Assembly: GCA_028694275.1 (NCBI GenBank)
Contig: JAQUTS010000033.1
Coordinates: 1-12,795, forward strand
From: Candidatus Gastranaerophilales bacterium
GTDB taxonomy: Bacteria; Cyanobacteriota; Vampirovibrionia; Gastranaerophilales; CAJFVJ01
Reading direction: 5' to 3'
Length of the DNA stretch: 12,795 nucleotides
Shown here: piece after piece, positions 1 through 7,093 of the stretch
Position numbering within the stretch: position 1 is the first letter of the stretch
Layout of the letters: the number at the start of each line of letters is the position of its first letter
Made by a program: the position numbers and the translations under genes
Notes under the pieces: model-generated
Told to the model about the DNA's origin: nothing
Database searches by the model: none
The model's input: only the letters and a program-made list of their open reading frames with translations

Positions 1-228
1 CAAAAACGCTACCTCTCCGCTTTTAGCTGAAGGCTTACCGGGGATAAAGGTCTCATCTGATTCTATATCTATAAACTCAACGCCGTCTTCGATTTTTCCG
101 TATGATTTTTTGTTTCCGATAAGAATAAATTTATTCATATCAAAATCCAAAGACTCCAAAGCCTTATGAGTGATTTCAGCACCGATAGAGCTTGGATCAC
201 CTAGGGTTATGGCTATTTTTTCAGACAT
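1..228 (-). CDS. pdxA: PdxA-family 4-phosphate dehydrogenase, N-terminal 76 aa only (cut by window edge)
   Basis: The visible 76 residues begin MSEKIAITLGDPSSIGAEI, the typical PdxA opening (IAITMGDPxGIGPE), and later show GKPSAKSGEVAF, matching the G-x-x-S-x-x-x-G segment of the family. PdxA proteins are NAD-dependent, metal-dependent dehydrogenases of about 330 residues, so roughly three quarters lies outside the window. Classical PdxA oxidises 4-hydroxythreonine-4-phosphate in pyridoxal phosphate synthesis; the PdxA2 branch oxidises and decarboxylates D-threonate or D-erythronate 4-phosphate to dihydroxyacetone phosphate. Its ATG lies inside the end of the upstream DUF1537 kinase gene (8-nt overlap, ATGTCTGA), implying translational coupling. 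That partner favours the catabolic PdxA2 role, which is an inference. The first conserved Pro of the family (GPE) is Ala here. Confidence 0.88.
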   Translation of the reverse strand, partial: MSEKIAITLGDPSSIGAEITHKALESLDFDMNKFILIGNKKSYGKIEDGVEFIDIESDETFIPGKPSAKSGEVAFL

Positions 229-1510
229 GCTGTTCAAAATATCTCAAAAGATTCACAAGTGTTTTAGGATTACCCAAATTACCTGATTTGGTCACTATCC
301 ATTGTGCCTTGTGATCCATGCAAAGCGGGATGGCTGGTTCGACCTCATCAATAATCTGAAGGTTCCTGCTTGATATTGCATTACAACACTTGTATGAAGT
401 TTCTCCGCCCACAAGGACCAAAACAACATCTTTTTGTGCAACAACTTTTCTTGTCAAATCGGCAAGATAATCCGTCAAAAGGCCCGGTATTTTTTCTGCC
501 GTAAGACCTTTTTCTGCCAAAAACTCTTTTACTTGTTCATTTTCAAGCGGCGATGCCTGAAGAACAACGGTATTATTTTTGCCGAGATTATTAAGTATAC
601 GTTCTGTCAAATCCTCATATAACTCATCCAAAAGCTTGTCAGGCGTAACTTTTATAAAATAAGGATCAAGGTCCTCTTCCTCTTCAAGTTTGAGCATTTG
701 TGTTTTGGTAATATCGGTCGCTGACCCTGAAACCACCAATATCGGCATATCAGGAATTGTTTTGGCAATATGCTGATAATTCAAATCAGGGAACCACTCT
801 TCTGCCAAAACTTGCGCCAAACCTGCCGATCCGCAAGGAAGGATATTGTAATTGGATTTGCGCAAAGCAAGCGAAACCTGCTCCATATCAGTCGTTGACA
901 TAGAATCAACAACTATGAGTTTTTTGCCCTCTTCCACCAAAGCATGAAGCTCTCTTATTATAGGCCCTGCGCCTTTTGAAACAGTTTTGAATTCAATAAG
1001 TCCGACAAGATCGGCATCTTCGATTTGTGATTGCAAAAGAGTCGGGATATGAGACTCAAAAATCGGGCTTCTCAAATCACGGGCGAACTCTGTTCGCTCA
1101 AGCGGCATACCGCGCAAAAGATGATAACCGCCTATTGTAACTCTGCCTTCTTGAGGGAATGCAGGCAAAATAATGGCCGCATCATAATCTGTTGCCTCAA
1201 GTACAGCAAGCACTTCAACGGCTATATTACCTCTTAAAGTTGAGTCGATTTTTTTGTAAATATGCTCCGCTTTTAGGTTGTTCAAAATATTTTTGGTGAC
1301 ATCATAAGTCTTTTCAAAAGCCTTATCAGCAGGCATACTACGGGTTTCTGTGCTGATTGCCCATGCTTGTGAAAATTTGTTATTGTATTCACCTGTAGCA
1401 TCAAAAAGAATCTGAGTGTTGCACCCTTTTAGATGAAACTGAAGACCAGTATCATTTGCGCCTGTCAAATCATCCGCAATAATTCCTATTGATTCTGCTT
1501 GCAAAACCAT
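221..1510 (-). CDS. dtnK: DUF1537 four-carbon acid sugar kinase (D-threonate/D-erythronate kinase type)
   Basis: 429 aa, the usual length for the family. The N-terminal domain shows IADDLTGANDTG (residues 11-22), KKIDSTLRGN (86-95) and PAFPQEGR (116-123). The C-terminal nucleotide-binding domain shows VVSGSATDITK, GGETSYK (368-374) and TKSGNLG (407-413; the family usually has TKSGGFG). DUF1537 proteins phosphorylate four-carbon sugar acids at the 4-hydroxyl using ATP in the cytoplasm. The overlapping downstream pdxA suggests the DtnK/PdxA2 route from D-threonate (or D-erythronate) to dihydroxyacetone phosphate; the exact stereoisomer cannot be read from sequence. The start is supported by AAGGA about 12 nt upstream, lying within the end of ssb; the gap to the ssb stop codon is 9 nt, so the three genes probably share one transcript. 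DtnK versus OtnK is undecided. Confidence 0.85.
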   Translation of the reverse strand: MVLQAESIGIIADDLTGANDTGLQFHLKGCNTQILFDATGEYNNKFSQAWAISTETRSMPADKAFEKTYDVTKNILNNLKAEHIYKKIDSTLRGNIAVEVLAVLEATDYDAAIILPAFPQEGRVTIGGYHLLRGMPLERTEFARDLRSPIFESHIPTLLQSQIEDADLVGLIEFKTVSKGAGPIIRELHALVEEGKKLIVVDSMSTTDMEQVSLALRKSNYNILPCGSAGLAQVLAEEWFPDLNYQHIAKTIPDMPILVVSGSATDITKTQMLKLEEEEDLDPYFIKVTPDKLLDELYEDLTERILNNLGKNNTVVLQASPLENEQVKEFLAEKGLTAEKIPGLLTDYLADLTRKVVAQKDVVLVLVGGETSYKCCNAISSRNLQIIDEVEPAIPLCMDHKAQWIVTKSGNLGNPKTLVNLLRYFEQHV

Positions 1511-1519
1511 AAATGTAAA

Positions 1520-1843
1520 TTATCCTTGATCTTTTTTACTGCCCAAGAGTCTGAGGTTGTTGGCTCTTACTAATGCTCTTTCGCGGTTTTGTCCGTCTTG
1601 GCCTGTCCATTTGTCAATAGCCAGTCTTCCGTCTATTGCAACAAGAGAACCTTTTTTGACATATTGGCCTGCAACTTCGGCATTTTTGTCCCAAAGCTCA
1701 ATATTGAACCAGTCGGTTGTTTCACCGTTTTTTGACCATCTGCTCACAGCCACAGAAAAAGTCGTTTTTACTTTGCCTGATTCAAAATATCTCATCTCAG
1801 GATCTTGTCCTGCGCGCCCTACCAAAACTACTGAATTTATCAT
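1520..1843 (-). CDS. ssb: Single-stranded DNA-binding protein, short form without acidic tail
   Basis: 107 aa forming one OB-fold. It opens MINSVVLVGRAGQDPEMRYF and continues with DWFNIELW (44-51), AEVAGQYVKKGSLVAIDGRL (55-74) and ends VRANNLRLLGSKKDQG. The wording, especially YFESGKV, DWFNIELW and the final LLGSK, is that of cyanobacterial SSB-like proteins. It binds single-stranded DNA in replication and repair. The usual disordered linker and acidic DDIPF-type tip, which recruit partner proteins in E. coli SSB, are absent: the protein stops right after the last beta strand. Tailless SSBs are known in cyanobacteria beside a second, full-length SSB, so this may not be the main replicative SSB. 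An AAGGA site sits 8 nt before the ATG. It heads the operon with the sugar-acid kinase and pdxA. Confidence 0.93.
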   Translation of the reverse strand: MINSVVLVGRAGQDPEMRYFESGKVKTTFSVAVSRWSKNGETTDWFNIELWDKNAEVAGQYVKKGSLVAIDGRLAIDKWTGQDGQNRERALVRANNLRLLGSKKDQG

Positions 1844-2140
1844 AAAAAAGTTCCTTTTTAAAATTCTTGAATAACCTAATAATACACAAAAATATCATCA
1901 TAAGATACAAAGAATTATATTTTTTTACAAAAATGTACGAGAGATTTTTGCGCAAAACAACCGAATCAAATTCGTTTTTTAAAAATCTTTAATTTTTAGA
2001 AAACATTTATTTAAAATTTGCAATTGTATGCTACGATAGAACAGTAGCTAAGATCTTTATTTTTTAAAATAACAAATTCTGAAAATACGAGTTTGAGGCA
2101 CCAAAAACAAAGAAAATTAGGGTTATCGGGAGTTTGAATT
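1844..2140. other. Divergent intergenic region between ssb and the RpaA-like regulator
   Basis: 297 nt, very AT-rich, with start codons facing outward on both sides. The left part carries the ssb ribosome binding site (AAGGA in minus orientation, 1852-1856). The right part carries an extended -10 (2029-2037) and the GGGAG site (2128-2132) of the regulator. This leaves about 90 nt of untranslated leader before its TTG start. I see no convincing tRNA, riboswitch or small ORF. A short CGAAT-CAA-ATTCG hairpin followed by T's (near 1963-1981) has no upstream gene to terminate. Confidence 0.6.
2029..2037 (+). promoter_or_regulatory. Extended -10 promoter element for the RpaA-like gene
   Basis: TGC directly followed by TACGAT gives a TGn-TAnnAT extended -10. 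The -35 position (around 2009-2014) is poor, as is usual for extended -10 promoters. Predicted transcription start is near 2044, about 97 nt before the start codon. The same element type precedes ycf23 and queA in this window. Confidence 0.5.
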
Positions 2141-2842
2141 TTGAGCAAAATTCTTGTAGTAGATGATGATTTGGCAATATTGGAGCTTATAAAAATTAAC
2201 CTTCAACTTATTGGCCATGATGTCGTTTGTGCAGAAGACGGAATAAAAGGTTTTGCCCTTGTTAAACAAGAAAAACCGGACCTTGTTATTCTTGATGTTA
2301 TGATGCCAAAAGTTGACGGATTCACCGTAGCAAATCGTATCAGAAACAACGAAGGCTCAGAAGACACGCCTATATTGATGCTTACCGCTTTAGGTATGAT
2401 TCAGGACAAAACAAAGGGTTTTGATGCAGGTGTGGATGATTATCTTGTCAAACCGTTTGAACTTGATGAGCTAAAACTCAGAGTAAGAGCCCTTTTAAGA
2501 AGAATAAACGCCATCCCCGAATCATTAGGACGAGCAGAAATTCAAACCGTCGGAGACATAACTCTCATTCCCGAAAATTTTTCCGTACAAATCAAAGACG
2601 AAGTCATTAAGCTTACTCCCATAGAGTTTGATATTTTGAACATACTTGTCCAAAACCACGGCTCTGCGGTATCATCAGGCAAGCTTCTTGAAGATATATG
2701 GGGATATCAGCCGGATGATGACGTTGAAACAATAAGAGTCCACATAAGACATCTTAGATCAAAACTACAAAAAATCTCAGACAAAAAATACATCGACACA
2801 ATTTATGGCGGGGGCTATAGATTGATTCCTGAAGGAAAATAA
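2141..2842 (+). CDS. rpaA: OmpR/PhoB-family response regulator, RpaA-like
   Basis: 233 aa. Receiver domain (1-120): acidic pocket D9/D10, phospho-acceptor D52 (VILDVMMPK), T82 and K104 (VKPF). A winged-helix DNA-binding domain follows (about 135-230), with KLTPIEFDIL, DVETIRVHIRHLRSKL and IYGGGYRL. Stretches such as AILELIKINL, DGIKGFAL, MPKVDGFTV, ILMLTALGMIQDK, RALLRR and WGYQPDDDVETIRVH match what I recall of cyanobacterial RpaA, the response regulator that carries circadian clock output from the kinase SasA. All phosphorylation residues are intact, so it should be phospho-regulated. No partner kinase is adjacent. The start is TTG, chosen because GGGAG lies 8 nt upstream and the protein begins exactly at the conserved SKILVVDDD. 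A cytoplasmic transcription factor; RpaB or another PhoB-type paralogue is the main alternative. Confidence 0.85.
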   Translation: MSKILVVDDDLAILELIKINLQLIGHDVVCAEDGIKGFALVKQEKPDLVILDVMMPKVDGFTVANRIRNNEGSEDTPILMLTALGMIQDKTKGFDAGVDDYLVKPFELDELKLRVRALLRRINAIPESLGRAEIQTVGDITLIPENFSVQIKDEVIKLTPIEFDILNILVQNHGSAVSSGKLLEDIWGYQPDDDVETIRVHIRHLRSKLQKISDKKYIDTIYGGGYRLIPEGK

Positions 2843-2932
2843 ACTATTCCTACCTTATGACCCATCAGGGATTGAAAAAGACACTCCTCAATTTTAAATT
2901 AAAAACAAAAACACCGTTTCATGAGGATTGAT

Positions 2933-4159
2933 ATGCGTAATAAATACACCGTTACTTTTATAATTGCCTTAGCTTTGATTTTATCAATCCTGGGTTTTCG
3001 TGACATCTTGTTCAAATCAAAAGCCCAAAGGCTGTTTCTCACAAGCTGGAACGAACTAAAAACAGAATACTATGACAAAACTCTCAACCACCAGGACTGG
3101 AACAAATGGAGAGACAAATACATCGACCAAATCCACACGGAAGAAGACGCTTACGTTGCGATAGATTCTATTATTGAAAGCCTAAACGACCCGTATACAA
3201 GGTTTTTAAGGCCTGAAGAATTTGAAGAACAAAATATCGGCATCAACGCCAAGCTATTTGGTATCGGGGTAAATATTTCAGAAATAAACGGCAAAACAAT
3301 TGTTGTAAGTGTCCTTGAGGGTTCACCCGCCCAAAAAGCAGGTATCAAAGCAGGCGATATTTTGACAAAAGTAAACGACACCGAAATAAAAGGCTTCAAA
3401 ATAAACGATGTAGCCAAACTTGTCAGAGGCCCGGCTGATAGCAAAGTTCAGCTCAAAATAATAAGAGATAAAACTGCCATCGTTTATAATATTAAACGAG
3501 AAGAAATCAAAATAAAAACAGTAAAACTAAATGTCACAGATAACATTGCACACATAACAATATCAAGCTTTTTAAGCCAGGACACACCTGTTGAAGTTCA
3601 GCAGGCTCTTGAAAAATCACAAAAAACCAAAGGCATAATTTTAGATTTGAGAGGCAATACAGGCGGGCTTTTGCCCAATGCCGTTATCATCGCAAATATG
3701 TTCATTCCATCAGGAAATATCGTCAGCATCGTTGACAGAAACGGCAAAAGCACAAAAATAGAAGCCATAACAAACTATGACTACATCCAAAAACCCCTCG
3801 TAATATTAATCAATGAAGGCTCCGCAAGCGCATCAGAAATCTTAAGCGGTGCTCTAAAAGACTATAACAGGGCTATTTTGGTCGGAGAAAAATCCTTCGG
3901 GAAAGGTCTTGTCCAAAAAATAGAGACCATACAAAAAAACAACGGTCTAAATATAACCATCGCCAAGTACCTTACCCCATCAGGAACAGACATCAACAAA
4001 AAAGGTATTGAGCCTGATTTTAAGGTCGAATACACAAAAGAAGACTTCCTCAAACACAAAGATCCCCAACTTGATAAGGCCAAAGAAATAATCAATACCT
4101 ACAAAAAAATAACCGCAGAGGCTGAGAATCAGCCTATCGAATACACAACAAACAAATGA
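2933..4159 (+). CDS. S41-family C-terminal processing protease (CtpA/CtpB type), membrane-anchored
   Basis: 408 aa from the chosen ATG at 2933, preceded by GAGGA at 2923-2927. A longer reading from 2921 adds only four residues and has no ribosome binding site. A signal-anchor helix (about residues 5-23) puts the rest outside the cytoplasmic membrane. After a helical segment comes a PDZ domain (about 100-180, with GIGVNI and GSPAQKAGIKAGDIL), then the S41 protease fold with GIILDLRGNTGG. Numbered from the longer reading, the catalytic serine is S303 (in GSASASEI) and the lysine K328 (in GEKSFGKG), 25 residues apart as in E. coli Tsp/Prc; D314 matches Tsp D441. The enzyme cleaves C-terminal tails of envelope proteins; in cyanobacteria CtpA matures photosystem D1, which cannot be its job in a non-photosynthetic cell. 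It probably shares a transcript with the upstream regulator (90-nt gap, no clear terminator). Confidence 0.93.
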   Translation: MRNKYTVTFIIALALILSILGFRDILFKSKAQRLFLTSWNELKTEYYDKTLNHQDWNKWRDKYIDQIHTEEDAYVAIDSIIESLNDPYTRFLRPEEFEEQNIGINAKLFGIGVNISEINGKTIVVSVLEGSPAQKAGIKAGDILTKVNDTEIKGFKINDVAKLVRGPADSKVQLKIIRDKTAIVYNIKREEIKIKTVKLNVTDNIAHITISSFLSQDTPVEVQQALEKSQKTKGIILDLRGNTGGLLPNAVIIANMFIPSGNIVSIVDRNGKSTKIEAITNYDYIQKPLVILINEGSASASEILSGALKDYNRAILVGEKSFGKGLVQKIETIQKNNGLNITIAKYLTPSGTDINKKGIEPDFKVEYTKEDFLKHKDPQLDKAKEIINTYKKITAEAENQPIEYTTNK

Positions 4160-4195
4160 CTACAAAAACAGCTGAAACTAAACTAAAATAAAAAT

Positions 4196-4351
4196 ATGAA
4201 CGAAATAGAAAAACTCCAAGAAGCAAAAAATATAATAGAATCGCTAGAAGCTGAATTACTTGAGACCAAGGGATTTTGCCCATATGAGATAGGTTTTGTA
4301 ATCAACAGAATTGACGATGCTATCAAATTTTTTGAAGATACCCAAACCTAA
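4196..4351 (+). CDS. Small hypothetical protein, 51 aa
   Basis: An open frame from ATG 4196 to TAA 4351 encodes MNEIEKLQEAKNIIESLEAE and then a segment containing GFCPYEIGFVINRIDDAI. The first half is strongly predicted as an amphipathic helix rich in Glu, Leu and Ile; the second half has a mixed, globular-looking composition with one Cys. No signal peptide or membrane segment. It fills most of the 233-nt space between the protease and yjbQ on the same strand. There is no good ribosome binding site (upstream AAAATAAAAAT), which lowers confidence. I do not recognise a family. Residue composition looks like a real protein rather than random translation. Confidence 0.55.
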   Translation: MNEIEKLQEAKNIIESLEAELLETKGFCPYEIGFVINRIDDAIKFFEDTQT

Positions 4352-4392
4352 TTCTCAAAATAAATCCCTTCAACCAAACAAAGGGATACAAG

Positions 4393-4866
4393 ATGCCAAT
4401 TATAAATGCAAAAATAACTCTTGAGACAAAAGGGTTTACAGACATAATAGACATCACAAAAGAAGTATTAAAAATCATCGACAACAACAATGTTGAAAGC
4501 GGGCAAGCCCTAATATACGCGCAAGGTTCCACTGTGTCGATTACTACGATAGAATATGAGCCCGGGCTTATTAAAGATCTGCCGGAAATTCTCGAAAAAA
4601 TCGCCCCGATGAAACACAAATACCACCATGATGAAAAATGGCAAGACGGCAATGGCTATGCGCACATACGCTCATCTATAATCGGCAATAGTGTCACCAT
4701 ACCTATTATCAACGGTGAACCTGCTCTTGGCACCTGGCAGCAGATTGTTCTGATAGATTTTGACAATAGGCCCAGAGTACGGCAGGTAATATTGCAGCTT
4801 ATAACTTTAGATGAGATTTTCTTTCAAGGCCAAAACTGCGGCCTGAGTCCTATCCTCGACAGCTAA
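4393..4866 (+). CDS. yjbQ: YjbQ / UPF0047 family protein (secondary thiamine-phosphate synthase enzyme family)
   Basis: 157 aa, somewhat longer than the usual 130-140. Diagnostic family segments are YAQGSTVSITTIEYEPGL (42-59), GNGYAHIRSSIIG (86-98), VTIPIINGEPALGTWQQIVL (101-120) and IDFDNRPR (121-128). The fold is a small alpha/beta protein forming trimers; weak thiamine-phosphate synthase activity has been reported for relatives, but the physiological role is not settled. AAGGG at 4381-4385 sits 7 nt before the ATG. The conserved domain ends around residue 136; residues 139-157 are encoded by 60 nt that are also the antisense of the last codons of the convergent NarL-type regulator. That tail does not look like family sequence and probably arose by loss of an earlier stop codon. 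Confidence 0.9.
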   Translation: MPIINAKITLETKGFTDIIDITKEVLKIIDNNNVESGQALIYAQGSTVSITTIEYEPGLIKDLPEILEKIAPMKHKYHHDEKWQDGNGYAHIRSSIIGNSVTIPIINGEPALGTWQQIVLIDFDNRPRVRQVILQLITLDEIFFQGQNCGLSPILDS

Positions 4867-5451
4867 TTTTTGTATAATATTGCGCACATGATTTTTTACC
4901 GTATGCAAAGACAAAAACAATTTATCGGCAATATCTTTATTACACAAGCCCTGTGCAATAAGAGAAAGTATTTCTTTTTCTCTTGCCGTAAGATTAAATT
5001 CAACGTGAGAATCTTGAGGTATTTGATTTTTATGAAAATGCATAAACTCCAAAAGAAAATTGGCAATATGCGGATCTATCCAGACAGCTCCGTCTTGGAC
5101 TGTTTTGATAACAGACAACAGATCATTCATTTTGATACTTTTGGTGCAATACGCATTTGCTCCTGAGGCCAAAGATGCAAGGACATTTTCTTTATCATTC
5201 ATAGAAGTCAGCATAATCACTTTGATATCAGGATTGATATTTTTTATTTGTTGAGTAGCCTCAATACCATTCATAACAGGCATTACAATGTCCATCAACA
5301 CAATATCAACGGGGTGTTTTTTGACATAATCAAGAGCCAAAAGCCCATTTTCAACTTCTGCAACAGAAACAACATTTCCAAAAGTCTTAAGCCCGTACAA
5401 AATGCTTTTTCTTGTATTGTCGTGATCTTCTGCTATTAGTATTCGAGTCAT
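4807..5451 (-). CDS. NarL/FixJ-family response regulator (receiver + LuxR-type HTH)
   Basis: 214 aa. Receiver domain (1-120): acidic residues E8/D9, phospho-acceptor D54 (VLMDIVMP), T82-type signalling position (MLTSM) and Lys in CTKS. The C-terminal LuxR/GerE helix-turn-helix has FNLTAREKEILSLIAQGL, NKDIADKL and SLHTVKNHVRNIIQKL, ending DRTQAAVLALKENLI, a normal family end. It begins 2 nt after the stop codon of the histidine kinase. Its ribosome binding site (GGGAG, 7 nt before ATG) lies within the last codons of the kinase, so the two are translationally linked and are almost certainly cognate partners. Cytoplasmic, DNA-binding when phosphorylated. Its own 3' end overlaps yjbQ tail-to-tail. 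Target genes unknown; autoregulation through the dyad at 7094-7114 is a hypothesis. Confidence 0.93.
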   Translation of the reverse strand: MTRILIAEDHDNTRKSILYGLKTFGNVVSVAEVENGLLALDYVKKHPVDIVLMDIVMPVMNGIEATQQIKNINPDIKVIMLTSMNDKENVLASLASGANAYCTKSIKMNDLLSVIKTVQDGAVWIDPHIANFLLEFMHFHKNQIPQDSHVEFNLTAREKEILSLIAQGLCNKDIADKLFLSLHTVKNHVRNIIQKLAVEDRTQAAVLALKENLI

Positions 5452-5453
5452 TT

Positions 5454-7070
5454 TTATTCTCCCGTTAAAGGTAATTTGATTATGAATTTTGTATATTTAT
5501 TCAGCTCACTTTCTACGCTTATTGAGCCTTTATGGAGTTTAATTATTTCTTTGCACACATCAAGCCCTAAACCTGATCCCAGTTTTCGCTCAAGACTTTT
5601 GCCCGTGAAATATCTATCAAAAATATGCTGAATATCCTTTGGCGAAATCCCACTTCCGTTATCTTCCACAAAAACAGTAACAGACTCCTGATTTTGCTCA
5701 GCAGATATAACCACTTGCCCATTTTGATTCAAATTTTCTATCGAATTTGAAACTAAATTAACAAAAACCCTTTTCATAGAAATCTCATCCGCAATTACAG
5801 GTGCCAAATCAACAGGAATATTGTTTATCAATTTGATATTTTTTTCAATCGCAAGCGGGCCGATTTTTTCATAGCAAGACTCTACCATTTCAAAAAGATT
5901 ATAAGGCTTAGGATCAAGTTTGATTTTTTGAGAATCAAAACTGTATGATTCCAAAATCAAATTCACCATACGCAAAAGATGCTGATTATTTTTTTCAAGG
6001 CTCTTTGACAATTCCACCTCATCCAAAAGCCCCAAAGCCTCAAAACGTTGTGCAATCATAGATAAAGACCTCTCTTGTGCAAAAAGAGGTGTCCTCAAAT
6101 CATGGGTCAAATTGAGAATGAAACTTTTGCGAAGCTCCTCTTTTTCTCTCAAATCCTTTATCATTTGATTAAAATTCCTATAGGTATTTTGAATTTGATC
6201 ATGTTTGACCTTCGTCGAAACTTCAAAAGACAAATCACCGTTTTGAACTTTTTTTGATGCTTCAGAAAGCTCCAAAATAGGTGTAATAAAATTTTTGTGA
6301 ATATAAAATCCCACAACAAAACTCAAACAAGAGCCTGTTAACAAAATCAAAAGTCCAAACTCATCTTGCAATGGAGGCAAACCACCCGGAGGCCCGTTAT
6401 GACCGGCATCAAAATGCTTAAGCCCCAAAGTAGCAACTGCCTTCCTTGAAGAATCATAAAGAGTAACCGTCGAATAAGTTCCTTTTGGCTCCTGATAAAG
6501 CCGCTTGTTATTATGAAAAGGATGCCTATGCCCCAATTCAGGCGGAGGAGGCATATTGGCCGCAGGCAAAAGCAAAACAAAAGAATCTTTTGTGATTTTA
6601 TCGCCTTTATACAATTCAACATCAAAAGGCCCAAACGGACGGATTTTATTCAAATCCACTTTTGATGAAAATTTCATGCTGTGTTTTTGAGATTTAACAG
6701 GAACTACAACGGATGAATAAAGCACCTCAGAATGAGAATCAGGGATTTTCATAAACTCATAATAAGAAACTATCTCATTTCCGGAATAATTGATGAGAGA
6801 AACTTGTTCATCCGGAAAGATTTTTTTCATTTTTTCAAGATTGATACCCTCTGGCAAAGATTGGGTTTTCCCGAGGATTTTGGCCTCCTGCAATCGAAGA
6901 TACATATTTGTAGAATTTTTCAATTGCCCTATATCTACAGCCAAAAAATGCCTGGAGTGTTCTTTTCGCATAGATTGCATTTTTTTACTGGTCCACAAAA
7001 ACATCAACACCAAAGGAATAAGTGTTGTGATAATGAAAACAATAAAAAAGTACCTTGCTGATTTCAACAT
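5454..7070 (-). CDS. Membrane sensor histidine kinase (HAMP-HisKA-HATPase)
   Basis: 538 aa. Topology: TM helix about 7-26, extracytoplasmic sensor region about 30-236, second TM about 237-256, HAMP (about 258-312), then HisKA with phospho-acceptor H323 (LTHDLRTPLF). The ATPase domain follows: N box NLVSNSIEN (N442), G1 DNGSGI (470-475), F box IFDRYF (483-488) and G2 GSGLGL (498-503), all intact. The sensor domain matches no family I recognise; it carries a Pro/His-rich patch MPPPPELGHRHPFH (173-186) and a Gly/Pro loop GHNGPPGGLPPL (223-234) just before TM2. A metal or charged ligand is possible but unproven. It is the first gene of an operon with the NarL-type regulator. HisKA kinases more often pair with OmpR-type partners, so this pairing is mildly unusual. 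GGGAG upstream is rather far (about 14 nt) from the ATG. Confidence 0.93.
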   Translation of the reverse strand: MLKSARYFFIVFIITTLIPLVLMFLWTSKKMQSMRKEHSRHFLAVDIGQLKNSTNMYLRLQEAKILGKTQSLPEGINLEKMKKIFPDEQVSLINYSGNEIVSYYEFMKIPDSHSEVLYSSVVVPVKSQKHSMKFSSKVDLNKIRPFGPFDVELYKGDKITKDSFVLLLPAANMPPPPELGHRHPFHNNKRLYQEPKGTYSTVTLYDSSRKAVATLGLKHFDAGHNGPPGGLPPLQDEFGLLILLTGSCLSFVVGFYIHKNFITPILELSEASKKVQNGDLSFEVSTKVKHDQIQNTYRNFNQMIKDLREKEELRKSFILNLTHDLRTPLFAQERSLSMIAQRFEALGLLDEVELSKSLEKNNQHLLRMVNLILESYSFDSQKIKLDPKPYNLFEMVESCYEKIGPLAIEKNIKLINNIPVDLAPVIADEISMKRVFVNLVSNSIENLNQNGQVVISAEQNQESVTVFVEDNGSGISPKDIQHIFDRYFTGKSLERKLGSGLGLDVCKEIIKLHKGSISVESELNKYTKFIIKLPLTGE

Positions 7071-7093
7071 TTTCTTATATCCGCTCCCTTATT

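Noticed and set aside
1963..1981. CGAAT-CAA-ATTCG hairpin plus T-run as a plus-strand terminator
   Set aside because: The stem is 5 bp and there is no plus-strand gene upstream; ssb and the regulator diverge here.
2921..2932. Upstream ATG adding MRID to the protease
   Set aside because: The GAGGA site lies inside these four codons and points to ATG 2933; nothing resembling a ribosome binding site precedes 2921.
6347..6634. 95-aa alternate frame within the histidine kinase sensor region
   Set aside because: Overlaps the well-supported kinase on the same strand and has no own start signals; hydrophobic content comes from frame-shifted AT-rich codons.
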